Source: Pseudonocardiales bacterium (lineage in GTDB: Bacteria > Actinomycetota > Actinomycetes > Mycobacteriales > Pseudonocardiaceae). From it: 64,000 nucleotides of DNA. The translations under genes were made by a program, and so were the position numbers. This document shows positions 28,098 to 36,380 of the stretch, piece after piece. Under the pieces are notes generated by a model, which was not told where the DNA came from, ran no database searches, and saw only the letters and a list, made by a program, of their open reading frames with translations. The stretch is from positions 1 through 64,000 of the forward strand of contig JAFAPC010000171.1 in NCBI GenBank assembly GCA_019247305.1, given 5' to 3'. The number at the start of each line of letters is the position of its first letter. The stretch's first letter is position 1.

Positions 28098-28416
28098 CCC
28101 CCTCACCTCCCGAGCGCAGGGTTGAGCACCCGACGGGAGCACTGTAGGGAATCTGGTAGGCCAATGGTCGGCCTGAGCACGCCGATGTCCGGACCACGTC
28201 CGCTCCCCGTCCCCACTCGTCGAGGTGATGTCCACCGCCACCCCGGCACTCTCAGCGGCTGAGGAGTTGCGCCCGCCAGGGCGCTGACCTCGGCCGCGAG
28301 ATCCTTCGGGCGATACAACTACTGTCAATAGCTCTGTAGTAACGGTTACGGTGAGATGGCATCAGGGAAGTAGGCCGCCTGGTCTTGTCCAGTGCACGCC
28401 GAGGAGGGGAGTGGCA
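28098..28416. promoter_or_regulatory. Divergent region between regulator and lasso operon
   Basis: 319 bp without a gene. An imperfect dyad, ACTAC...GTAGT, around 28319-28343 lies about 75-95 bp before the lasso precursor start and is the best candidate control site. No clear -35/-10 pair can be called. Confidence 0.35.
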
Positions 28417-28569
28417 ATGAACGAGGCTGTCCAGACTCGTGTGAGCGACGTGGAACCGTATGAGCCACCGGAGCTGACGGTAGTAGGTGAATTTGGTGAG
28501 GTGACCAAAGGTAATTACAGCAGACCGCACTCGGATGACAGTGATGCCGGTGGTTATTGGTCGCCGTGA
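28417..28569 (+). CDS. Lasso peptide precursor
   Basis: A 50-residue precursor starting at ATG 28417 with a strong GGAGGGGAG site upstream. The leader is residues 1-31 and contains YEPPEL, the YxxPxL motif read by B1/PqqD-like proteins, and Thr at position -2 (leader end EVTK). The predicted core is GNYSRPHSDDSDAGGYWSP: Gly1 and Asp9 would form a nine-residue macrolactam ring, with tail residues 10-19. Asp10 and Asp12 (before Ser and Ala) are outside the ring. The downstream PIMT-like enzyme makes an aspartyl methyl ester or aspartimide likely. The gene stops 3 bp before the cyclase GTG. The exact core start is inferred from the Thr(-2) rule. Confidence 0.9.
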   Translation: MNEAVQTRVSDVEPYEPPELTVVGEFGEVTKGNYSRPHSDDSDAGGYWSP

Positions 28570-28572
28570 ACC

Positions 28573-30512
28573 GTGCTGACAACTGGCCGTGGTGATCGCC
28601 GCAGCCGCAGCGGTATCCGGTGGTGGTGTGCGCTGCCGGACCTGGACACGGCCACGTTCGCAGCGCGTTTGCTCGCTACCGAAGCCGACACCGTAGTCGC
28701 CCACGGTTCCGGTCGGCCGTGGCTGTTCGGCTGCGGCATCGCCGATGAGTTCCGCATAGTCGTGGTCGGGCTGACGCGAGTCGCGGTGATCGGCACCTGC
28801 CTAGCCACCGATCTTGAGCTGAGGACGCACGTCGAATCCACAGTCCGGCGCGACAATGTCGATCCTCTCACCACGCTGCCCGGTAGTTACCACCTCGTTG
28901 TGAGCGGCCCAGCCGGAATGCTGGTGTTCGGAGACATCGTCGGGTTTCGGCGCGTCTTCACTACCCAGACTGGCGCTACCACGGTAGCCGCCAGCCACGC
29001 GGGCGTACTGCGCCGCCTGGTCAATGCGCCGGTGAGCCGCACTTGGTTGGCCGCTCGGTTGGCCAGCCCGGAAATGCCCAGCCTGCTGCGTGAGTCACTA
29101 AGCCCGTTCGAGGGTGTCCGTGTGATCCCCCCTGGCCATTGCCTTACGGTGCACCATGACGCTACCCGGCACACGCTGTGCTGGGCACCACCGCCAGCGG
29201 TCGAGCCGTTGTCGGACGGCGCTCGCGTTCTGGCGGAGGCGCTCACCAGTGCCGTCGCCGGCCGGGTGAGGGCTGCCGGCAGGCCCATCAGTGGTCCGAT
29301 TGCCGGCCCAGCCGTCAGTGTTCAGCTCTCCGGTGGCTTGGACTCCACTGCGGTGTCCTGCTTGGCCGGGAATGCTATCTGGGATCGGTCGGTACTGCTG
29401 TTGGTAACGACGGCATCGATCTCACCCGGCAATGATGACCTCAGCTGGGCGCGCCAGGTCGCCGACCATCTCATTCCGGCAGAACACCTGGTGCTCGGCG
29501 CCCAGGAGACTCCTTGTTTCTTCGACGACCTGCCCGCTGTGGAGACCGAGATGGACGAGCCCGCACCGTTCACGGCTGCGGCGGCACGGGTGCGCCATCT
29601 CGCGGCTGTGCTGGCCGGCTGTGGTGTACGGGTACATCTCAATGGTCAAGGCGGCGATGAGGTGCTCCTTGCGCCGTTGACCTACCTCCATGACGCACTG
29701 CGTGCTCACCCACGACAGGGCTGGAGACATCTGCGAGGGCAGGCCGCGCTACGCGACCTGAACGTGCTGCGCTTGACGCGCTCGATGCTGGCCACACCTT
29801 CCTTCGGAAGTGGTTGCGTTGGGCCGCCGGCACCCTGCGAACCGAGGCGCCCACCGAGATAGTGGCCGCAGGCTGGGAAGCTCAACCCCTGCTGGCGCAA
29901 TGGGCCACTAGCGACGCCGAACAGCTCGTCCGTGCCGCGATCCTGGCCGCCCAACCGATCGCCACGGCCGGGCGGGGCACACACGCCGCCCTCGCGCGGA
30001 TCCGGTCCACGGCCTATCGCGCGGCTCTCTACCGAGATGCGCTCGCCAGCTACGGTGTGCGCACCGAGTTCCCCTTCTTCGACCGCGCCGTGCTGGAGGC
30101 GTGCCTTGCCGTTCGTCCCTGGGAGCGGTCCGATCCCTGGCAGCCCAAACCACTGTTGCGGGCTGCTCTCGCCGATGTGGTTCCCACGCATCTGCTGGCG
30201 CGGCGCACCAAGGCCCACTACAACGACGATATCTACCGGGGCTGGAAAGCCAACCGCCACCACGTGGCTGAGCTGCTCGACGACTCGCGGCTATGCGAGC
30301 TTGGCTTGGTCGACGCAAGCGTGCTGCGCCGCTGTGTGCGCTCGTTTGGCCCATCCGGACTGGCACCAGCCTTTATTACCGACACTATTGCGTGCGAGGT
30401 CTGGCTGCGCAGCCTAACCTCACCGTTCACCTGCGATCGGGAGTCTGATGATGTCTGCGCTCAACACGAGGGTGTCCCTGATCCACGGAGTATTGAGCAC
30501 CGTGGTGGATGA
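28573..30512 (+). pseudogene. Lasso cyclase (asparagine-synthetase-like), single-base frameshift
   Basis: Frame 1 from GTG 28573 gives the N-terminal amidotransferase-like part and the ATP-pyrophosphatase loop VQLSGGLDSTAVS, then NGQGGDEVLLAP, to about 29805. The continuation is in another frame from FLRKWLRWAAG onward, with the usual lasso-cyclase tail (EFPFFDRAVLEACLAVRPWE, PKPLLRAAL, LLARRTKAHYNDDIY). Adding one C at 29805/29806 (ttccggaag instead of ttcggaag) joins SF-RKWLRW and yields a protein of about 646 residues, normal for actinobacterial cyclases. Either the gene is inactivated or the base was lost in sequencing. The 3' end overlaps B1 by 65 nt. Confidence 0.88.
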
Positions 30513-30723
30513 CGGCCTGACGCTGTTGGATGAGCGGCGCGGTATGATCTATCACCTCAACCACACTGGCGCCGCCGCGCTGTTGGCGCTGCTCAACAGC
30601 GGGATCGAGGCCGCCGTCACCGCGCTGTGTGCCCGGTATGCCGTCACCGCACAGACCGCCCGGCGCGACATCACCAGGCTCCTCGACGAGCTGCTTGTCC
30701 ACCGTCTGGTCGTGCTCCAGTGA
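30448..30723 (+). CDS. Lasso B1 (PqqD-like leader-binding) protein
   Basis: A 91-residue PqqD-fold protein: strand-rich start VLSTVVDDGLTLLDERRGMI, YHLNHTGAAALLALL, then helices ending RRDITRLLDELLVHRLV. B1 (RRE) proteins bind the leader YxxPxL motif and deliver the precursor to the B2 protease and the cyclase. The start is ATG 30448, within the last 65 nt of the cyclase. It ends in GTGA, overlapping the B2 start. Confidence 0.93.
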   Translation: MMSALNTRVSLIHGVLSTVVDDGLTLLDERRGMIYHLNHTGAAALLALLNSGIEAAVTALCARYAVTAQTARRDITRLLDELLVHRLVVLQ

Positions 30724-31139
30724 GCGCGCCGATCGCCCTGGCGCTACCGCGCAGCCTGTCACTCGGCGAACGCTGCACCGGGTTGCTGGCGGTGACGGCA
30801 GCCACTGTGCTGCTGAGCGTCACCAGGGCACGTCCAGGCAGGATTCGTCGGGTCCTGAGCGCGCTGCGCCGCGGCGGTCACGACGCCGATGTTCCGTGTG
30901 CCGAACGGGCCTATGGCATCATCACCACAGTCAACCTCAGATGCGCCAGCGGGCATGACTGCCTGCGCCGGTCGCTGGCCATCATTCTGCTGTGCCGAAT
31001 GTGGGGTGCTCGCGCTACCTGGCGGGTCGGGTTCCGCTCACCGCCACCGCAGTCCCATGCGTGGGTCGAAGCAGCCGGCCAACCCGTCTGCGAGACGGTG
31101 AACCCCCACACGATCTACACGCCGATCATTACTGTCTGA
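30720..31139 (+). CDS. Lasso B2 leader peptidase (transglutaminase-like)
   Basis: A 139-residue transglutaminase-like cysteine protease that removes the leader. The catalytic Cys is in GHDCLRRSLAIILLCR and the catalytic His in SHAWVEAAGQPV. The C-terminal part (INPHTIYTPIITV-like block) ends as in actinobacterial B2 proteins. The start GTG 30720 overlaps the B1 stop as GTGA; longer readings upstream would run through B1 and are rejected. Confidence 0.92.
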   Translation: MSAPIALALPRSLSLGERCTGLLAVTAATVLLSVTRARPGRIRRVLSALRRGGHDADVPCAERAYGIITTVNLRCASGHDCLRRSLAIILLCRMWGARATWRVGFRSPPPQSHAWVEAAGQPVCETVNPHTIYTPIITV

Positions 31140-31154
31140 GAGGACGCCGCAGCT

Positions 31155-32285
31155 GTGCCCGAGGCACTCACGACCCGGCTTACCGCGTTCGCCGCATCGC
31201 TGCGCGAGGCCGGCGCGATCCGCTCAGACGCCGTCGAGCAAGCCTTCGCCAGCGTGCCTCGACACCAGTGCGTCCCCGAGTTCCGTTACGGCCCGCAGAC
31301 CATCAGGGTGGCCCAGGACCAGCTACCGGAAAGCGAGGTCTTGGACATCGTCTACTCCCACCAGTCGCTGCTGACGAGCACGGGGCGAGATGGCGGCCTG
31401 CCCTCATCCTCTTCGGCACCCCCGCTGATGGCCCGGATGCTCGAAGCCCTCGAGCTGGAGCCCGGCATGCGGGTGCTCGACATCGGTGCCGGCACCGGCT
31501 ACAACGCTGCGCTCATCGCCACCATCACCGGCGCGCCCGTCCACACCATCGACGCTGACGCGACTACCGCCCACGCCGCGGCCGAATCCATCCGCCGGCT
31601 TGGACTTGACCATCAGGTCACGGTCCGCCGCGGTGACGGCTACCTCGGCGCACCCTCCGGCGCCCCCTACGACCGGATCATCATCACCTGCGGTGTCGCG
31701 GGCTTGTCTCCACCCTGGCTTGACCAACTCACCCCCGACGGCCTCATCCTCGCTCCGATCGCCCACGGTGGGGTGCATCCCATCCTGGCCGCGCGCCGTC
31801 ACGACGGTGTCCACGCCAAGGCCGCCCTGTGGGCCGACTTCATGCCCGCAGCTGGACCATTACGCCCGCCGGAGCTGGTGGGCCACGACCCCGCCGACTA
31901 CCTCGCCCCCGCTCCAATCACCCGGATCCCGGAGGCGAGCCCGGCCCGCACCGCGGCCACCTACGACGACCTGTGGTTCTTCCTGGCCACCCGAGATGAT
32001 CGGATCACCCGCGCCTACCTGGACGACGACAGCATCGACCCGAGCAAGGGCACCTGCGCATTACACGTCCCGGCGTGTGGCACAGCGTGGGTGCAGATCG
32101 ACGGCACCATCGCCGCGGTGGGTGAGGCCGCCGTGGCGGCCACGTTACACACTCTCATCCGCGCCTGGGAAGCCACCGGCCAACCCGAGCTCACCCAGTT
32201 CACCAGCAGCTTTGCCCAGGTCGGATCACCTCAGCAGCCGTTACTGACACCGCGGCACTGGACCCTGGCTGACGTCCGCTGCTAG
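31155..32285 (+). CDS. PIMT-like O-methyltransferase of the lasso cluster
   Basis: A 376-residue protein of the protein-L-isoaspartate O-methyltransferase family. A substrate-side SHQSLLTS block precedes the SAM-binding MRVLDIGAGTGYNAALI, and the C-terminal extension of about 150 residues is longer than housekeeping PIMT (about 220). The start is GTG 31155, 15 bp after B2. Established work on PIMT-containing lasso clusters (cellulonodin-2, lihuanodin) shows that such enzymes methylate an Asp side chain that then collapses to an aspartimide. The same fate for an Asp of this core is the natural expectation. Its stop shares CTAG with the convergent ACT-GNAT gene. Confidence 0.88.
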   Translation: MPEALTTRLTAFAASLREAGAIRSDAVEQAFASVPRHQCVPEFRYGPQTIRVAQDQLPESEVLDIVYSHQSLLTSTGRDGGLPSSSSAPPLMARMLEALELEPGMRVLDIGAGTGYNAALIATITGAPVHTIDADATTAHAAAESIRRLGLDHQVTVRRGDGYLGAPSGAPYDRIIITCGVAGLSPPWLDQLTPDGLILAPIAHGGVHPILAARRHDGVHAKAALWADFMPAAGPLRPPELVGHDPADYLAPAPITRIPEASPARTAATYDDLWFFLATRDDRITRAYLDDDSIDPSKGTCALHVPACGTAWVQIDGTIAAVGEAAVAATLHTLIRAWEATGQPELTQFTSSFAQVGSPQQPLLTPRHWTLADVRC

Positions 32286-33337
32286 GCCAGGCTGACCTGG
32301 GTCGGTGCGCTTGAGCTGAGTTCCTCCGATTGCAGGGCGGCCCGGACGCGTAGCGCGCCGCCCTCCAATCGGCCGCGCGGGCGCAGCCCGGCCCGGCGCA
32401 GCACCCGGGTCAGCGCGCCGTTGCCCACTTGGGACACCGCGGTGAGTTCGGTAATCTGATCGGTTCGGGCCAGCTCCACCAGTTTGCGGGCCAGCGCCGT
32501 GCCAACCCCTCGGCCTTGCCAGACGTCCTCCACCAGCAGCGCGGCCTCGGCCCTGCCTCCTCCGGTGCAGACTAGGTTCGCCAACCCGACGGCAGCGCCA
32601 CCGTCGGGGGTTACCGCGAGCACGCTGGTGGAGCCGTCGGCGCCGATCAGCTGCGCCAGCACGGCCGCCGCCAGCACCGGTCTGGTGGGCAGCGACCGCA
32701 GCGCCCGGGTGTGCGGGGAACAGCGCGCGTGCAGCGCGGCGACCAGCGGCGCGTCTGCGGCGGTCGCGGCTCGCAGCACCACCTCGGACCCATCAGTCAG
32801 CTGCACGCTGGCTCGGGGCGGGGCCAGCCGACGCCCGTCGGGGGAGGACCCCGCGAGCTCGAGCAGTGCCGCAGCCCGGGAGATCTCGGTGGCGGTGAAC
32901 GGCCAGCTGCGGCGGAGCCGCACCCGGGTCGTCCCGGTGCCGACCTCGGCCTGATGCGCAGCGGGTGGCGCACCATCTCCGGCCAGCTCAGCGCGCAGCA
33001 GGGCGGCCACCGCCTGCGCGGCGCTGCCCGGGTCGACCGCGACGCAGTGCGCCAGCGCCAGCGCGGTGCTCACCGGATCGGCCAGTGCCTGCGCGTCGGC
33101 CTGCACCACCACCGTGACGCGGAACCCGGCGGCCTCGATGGTTTCCACCAGCGTCGGCACCGCGAGCCGGGGTGGCACCCGGACGAGCAGCTCATCGGTG
33201 ACCGCCCCGTCCTGGGTCGGTTCCCCCACTACATGGAGGGAGACGATATTGGCCCCGCAGCCGCCGATCGCCGCGGCGAGCGCGCCCAGCCTGCCGGGTT
33301 GATCGGCCACGTCGACGTGCAGCCGCCACAGGGTCAC
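32282..33337 (-). CDS. ACT domain plus GNAT acetyltransferase-like protein
   Basis: About 351 residues. The N-terminal ACT domain (LHVDVADQPGRLGALAAAIG, then ANIVSLHVV) normally senses amino acids. The C-terminal GNAT domain has the acetyl-CoA loop VWQGRGVGTALARKLVELA. Fusions of this kind resemble amino-acid-controlled lysine acetyltransferases of actinobacteria, but acceptor and ligand are unknown. I favour GTG 33337, which lies 8 nt from AGGAGG; GTG 33346 would overlap that site. Confidence 0.8.
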   Translation of the reverse strand: MTLWRLHVDVADQPGRLGALAAAIGGCGANIVSLHVVGEPTQDGAVTDELLVRVPPRLAVPTLVETIEAAGFRVTVVVQADAQALADPVSTALALAHCVAVDPGSAAQAVAALLRAELAGDGAPPAAHQAEVGTGTTRVRLRRSWPFTATEISRAAALLELAGSSPDGRRLAPPRASVQLTDGSEVVLRAATAADAPLVAALHARCSPHTRALRSLPTRPVLAAAVLAQLIGADGSTSVLAVTPDGGAAVGLANLVCTGGGRAEAALLVEDVWQGRGVGTALARKLVELARTDQITELTAVSQVGNGALTRVLRRAGLRPRGRLEGGALRVRAALQSEELSSSAPTQVSLA

Positions 33338-33415
33338 GGTGACCACCTCCTGGCCTAGTTTCCGCTTCCGGCATTACCGCTACGTTGACCAAGGGTAAAG
33401 TTCACCCAGCCGGAA

Positions 33416-35335
33416 TCAGACCGCTGAACGCGTGCTATCCCCGACCGAGCCGGCAATCGGGTTACCGCCGGCTGAGCCGGCAATCGGGTTACCGCCGAGC
33501 ACCTCGCGGACGAACGCCACCTCAATGGCGGCGTGCCGGAGGGTCTCGGCTACCACGAGCGATCCATGTCCCGCGTCGTAGCGGTAGCACCGGTAAGGCT
33601 TGCCCAGCTCGGTGAACCGGGCAAGGTAGTTGTCGATCTGACGGATCGGGCAGCGCGGATCGTTTTTCCCAGCCAGTAGCAGCACCGGGGCACGCACCTC
33701 GGCCACGTAGCTGATGGGGGAGGCCAGTCGGTAGAGCTCGGGCAGCTCATCGGGCGAGCCGCCGAACAGAGCTCGGTCAAAGGCCCGCAGCGGTTCCATC
33801 TCGTCGGCGTAGGAGGCCACGTAATCGGCTACCGGGATCCCGGCGATCCCGGCCGCCCAGCGCTGTGGCTGCCTCCCGAGGGCGAGCAGGGCCAGATACC
33901 CGCCCCACGACCAGCCCGCCACCACGCATGCTGCCGGGTCGGCGAACCCGCTGGAGATCGCCCAGTCGTGGACGGCCGCGATGTCCTCCGTCTCGGTCAG
34001 CCCCGGTCGGCCTTCGATCGCGTCCCGCCAGGCCGAGCCGTAGCCGGTCGATCCGCGGTAGTTGACGTGGACCACGGCGAAGCCGGCGTCCAGCCAGAGC
34101 GCTCGGACCGCGGAGAAGCGGTCCTCGTCGGCCGCATGGGGTCCGCCGTGCAGCAGGAACACGGTGGGCAGCGGACCCTGGGGAGCCTCGGCCGGCGTGG
34201 CCACCAGGGCGTGCACCGCTCCGTGTGGGGTGGGCACGAGCTGGTCGGCCAGGGGTTGTGAGCCGGGGGCCGGCTCGCCCTGGGGCGCCAACAGCGCCCG
34301 GTCGGTACCATCCGGGTGCAGGGCTCGGATGGTGGGTGGCTGGGCGGCGCAGGACCAGGCGTACTCGACGGTGCCATCCGGCCGGACCGTCGCCCCGCCG
34401 ACGGTGCCGCGGGGAATGTCCAGCGCGCTCAGCTCACCGGTACTGAGCTGGTATCGGTGCAGGGTGGAGCGGGCCGCGTGCTGGTGTGCGACGAGCAGCG
34501 CGGTGCCGTCGGGGTACCAGTCGGCGCTCACCTCACCGGGCAGCTCGAGTGCGATCTCGGTCTCGGTGTCCGCTGCGACGTCCCAGATCAGCAGCTCTGC
34601 TCGGCCGCGCCGTTCGTGGCCGAGCAGGAGTCGGGGGTCGCCCGCCCGGGGGGCGAAGCCAAGCACCTCCAGGCCTTTGCCGGGGCCGTCCCACTTCTCG
34701 GCGAGACGCCTGCCGGCGGTGTCCCCCTCCGTGGTGAGCACCCGGATCGCGGGGTGGCGGGAGTCGCCGTGCTCGGAATGCATGATCGCGAGCAGCCGTT
34801 CGTCGCGGGACAGGGCGCCCACCCCGGCGTCGTGCTCGCTGCGGTAGACGACCTGGGCGGTGCCGTCTCGTGAGATCCACACTGTGGTGCCCTCGTCGGT
34901 GGAGGCGCCGATCACCGCGCTGCGCCGGCCGAGGTCCAGCCCGGCTGGGTAGCCGGGCGTGGTGCCCGGCACAGCCGGTTGGGGCTCCTCGTCGGCGGGC
35001 CGGCCGCCGAACGGCTCGGTCACCCAGCTGCCGAACTCGTCACCGTCGGTGTCGGCGAACCACCACACCTGCGCACCGTCGGGTGTCAGGGTAGCGATGT
35101 GGGTGCCGCATGGCCGGTCGGTGACTTGCCGGTGCGTGCCGGTGGCGCGGTCCCAGGCGTAGATCTCCCAGGTGCCTGATGCGTTGGAGATGTACAGGCA
35201 GCGGTCTGGGGCGTCTTGGGCCCACTGGGGCAGGCTGACCCGGGGCGCGGTGAACCGAGCCCGCCAGCGGGCCTCCGCTTTCGGGTCGTCGAACAGGGTG
35301 TCAGGGACGGTGGCGGAATGCGGCGCTGCGTTCAC
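33416..35335 (-). CDS. S9-family prolyl-oligopeptidase-like peptidase
   Basis: A 639-residue protein with a beta-propeller N-terminal part (TolB-like repeats) and a C-terminal alpha/beta-hydrolase. The catalytic Ser is in VVAGWSWGGY, the Asp in AGKNDPRCP and the His in YDAGHGSLV. No signal peptide is seen, so it is probably cytosolic and cuts short peptides. The last 24 residues contain a nine-residue duplication (GGNPIAGSA, GGNPIAGSV) caused by a 27-bp tandem repeat. The start GTG 35335 is preceded by an ACTATCAGGGGG run similar to the 15-bp repeat units elsewhere in the window. Confidence 0.88.
   Translation of the reverse strand: MNAAPHSATVPDTLFDDPKAEARWRARFTAPRVSLPQWAQDAPDRCLYISNASGTWEIYAWDRATGTHRQVTDRPCGTHIATLTPDGAQVWWFADTDGDEFGSWVTEPFGGRPADEEPQPAVPGTTPGYPAGLDLGRRSAVIGASTDEGTTVWISRDGTAQVVYRSEHDAGVGALSRDERLLAIMHSEHGDSRHPAIRVLTTEGDTAGRRLAEKWDGPGKGLEVLGFAPRAGDPRLLLGHERRGRAELLIWDVAADTETEIALELPGEVSADWYPDGTALLVAHQHAARSTLHRYQLSTGELSALDIPRGTVGGATVRPDGTVEYAWSCAAQPPTIRALHPDGTDRALLAPQGEPAPGSQPLADQLVPTPHGAVHALVATPAEAPQGPLPTVFLLHGGPHAADEDRFSAVRALWLDAGFAVVHVNYRGSTGYGSAWRDAIEGRPGLTETEDIAAVHDWAISSGFADPAACVVAGWSWGGYLALLALGRQPQRWAAGIAGIPVADYVASYADEMEPLRAFDRALFGGSPDELPELYRLASPISYVAEVRAPVLLLAGKNDPRCPIRQIDNYLARFTELGKPYRCYRYDAGHGSLVVAETLRHAAIEVAFVREVLGGNPIAGSAGGNPIAGSVGDSTRSAV
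33447..33497. repeat. 27-bp period direct repeat in the S9 C-terminus
   Basis: Two identical 24-bp blocks, 33447-33470 and 33474-33497, with period 27, so the reading frame is kept and the encoded tail is duplicated. Confidence 0.85.
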
Positions 35336-35395
35336 CCCCCTGATAGTGCCGCATCGGTTCGGGTCTGCGCCCTCGCCGCACGGCGACAGGCGACG

Positions 35396-35866
35396 TTAGC
35401 GGGCGAGGCGCCGCGCGGTGTCCCTGAGCACCTCGGTCAGCACGCGCTGAGCTGCCGAGCCCATTTTGCTCAGCACTGCCTGCAGCTGGCGAGCGGTGTC
35501 AGGGTCGATCTTGCCGAGCATCTGGGCTGAGGTGCTGGTCACGGCCAGCAGGACGCGTCGCAGGTCGTCGGGGTCTGGCGTACGGTGGACCAGCCCGGCC
35601 CGGGCGAGCCGATCGACCATCGCGCTGGTGGCCGGTGGTCTGGTGCCTAAGGCCTCGGACAGCGTCATCAGCGTCATCGGCGCCTTCGCGCTGATGAAGT
35701 GCAGCGCGATCAGCTGGGACAGGGTTAACTCGCTGCCGGCCCAGGCGGCGGGGCGGGTCGACACCATCTTCCGCAGGTAGCCGGCAAGCCAGCGGGCGTC
35801 CTCAGTCGTCACCATCGATTCTGCGACCGCGCCTTCGCCGTCTGGGCCCGCATTCGTGACCTCCAT
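35396..35866 (-). CDS. MarR-family transcriptional regulator
   Basis: A 156-residue winged-helix protein: LTLSQLIALHFI, then MTLMTLSEALGTRPPATSAM, VDRLARAGLVHRTPDPDDLR with the conserved D..R of the wing, followed by a C-terminal dimerisation helix. Target genes are unknown. It is monocistronic on the minus strand and divergent from the LCP gene, with about 500 bp between them. Confidence 0.85.
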   Translation of the reverse strand: MEVTNAGPDGEGAVAESMVTTEDARWLAGYLRKMVSTRPAAWAGSELTLSQLIALHFISAKAPMTLMTLSEALGTRPPATSAMVDRLARAGLVHRTPDPDDLRRVLLAVTSTSAQMLGKIDPDTARQLQAVLSKMGSAAQRVLTEVLRDTARRLAR

Positions 35867-36380
35867 CGCTCACGTGTGTTCATGGAACCAACGCGAGCAG
35901 TCGAACGCAAGAATCCGCTGGTAAGACCCCACTTTCGGGCAGCCCGGTCCCTAGCGGGGATCGGCACACCGGCCCTGCCCGGGCGGGTCATCAGATGCGC
36001 CGACCGCCAGCGCCGACCGCGCACGGGTCACATCGCCGCCACCCGGCCCGCGAGCCAGGTATGGTGCGCGCGGATAACCGGAACCCGACATTCGGCGATG
36101 GCTGGTGACGGGTGATCCTATCCTCCAACAGTTCCCGGGACTACGCGCGCAGCGCCCGGTGACCGCAGGCGCAGGGAGTGGTGTGGCTGGTGGAGACAGA
36201 CGCTCGGGTCACCGCGGGCATGCCCGCGGTGACCGTCCGCGTCACGCGCTGCGTCCCGGGCGGGAGCTGCCCCCCGGAGGTCTGGTTTTCCCCGATCAGG
36301 GACCATGGGCTGGTTCGACAGGGGGTGATCGCGGGCGGCGGGCGGCGCTCCCGCCGCGGTTTGACCCCCAGCGCCCCCGG
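35867..36380. other. Long divergent region with a perfect 28-bp palindrome
   Basis: No gene is convincing here, although one frame stays open through to the LCP gene. It contains the palindrome at 36207-36234. Confidence 0.4.
36207..36234. promoter_or_regulatory. Perfect 28-bp palindrome
   Basis: GGTCACCGCGGGCA at 36207-36220 is followed directly by its exact reverse complement at 36221-36234, with no spacer. It lies between the divergent MarR and LCP genes, about 150 bp before the preferred LCP start. A dimeric-regulator site or cruciform is more likely than a terminator in this divergent setting. Confidence 0.6.

Noticed and set aside
28351-28416. Longer lasso precursor starting at 28351
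   Set aside because: ATG 28417 has the ribosome-binding site and gives a typical leader length.
36105-36380. N-terminal extension of the LCP protein
   Set aside because: Gly/Arg-rich, crosses a perfect palindrome, not seen in LCP family members.
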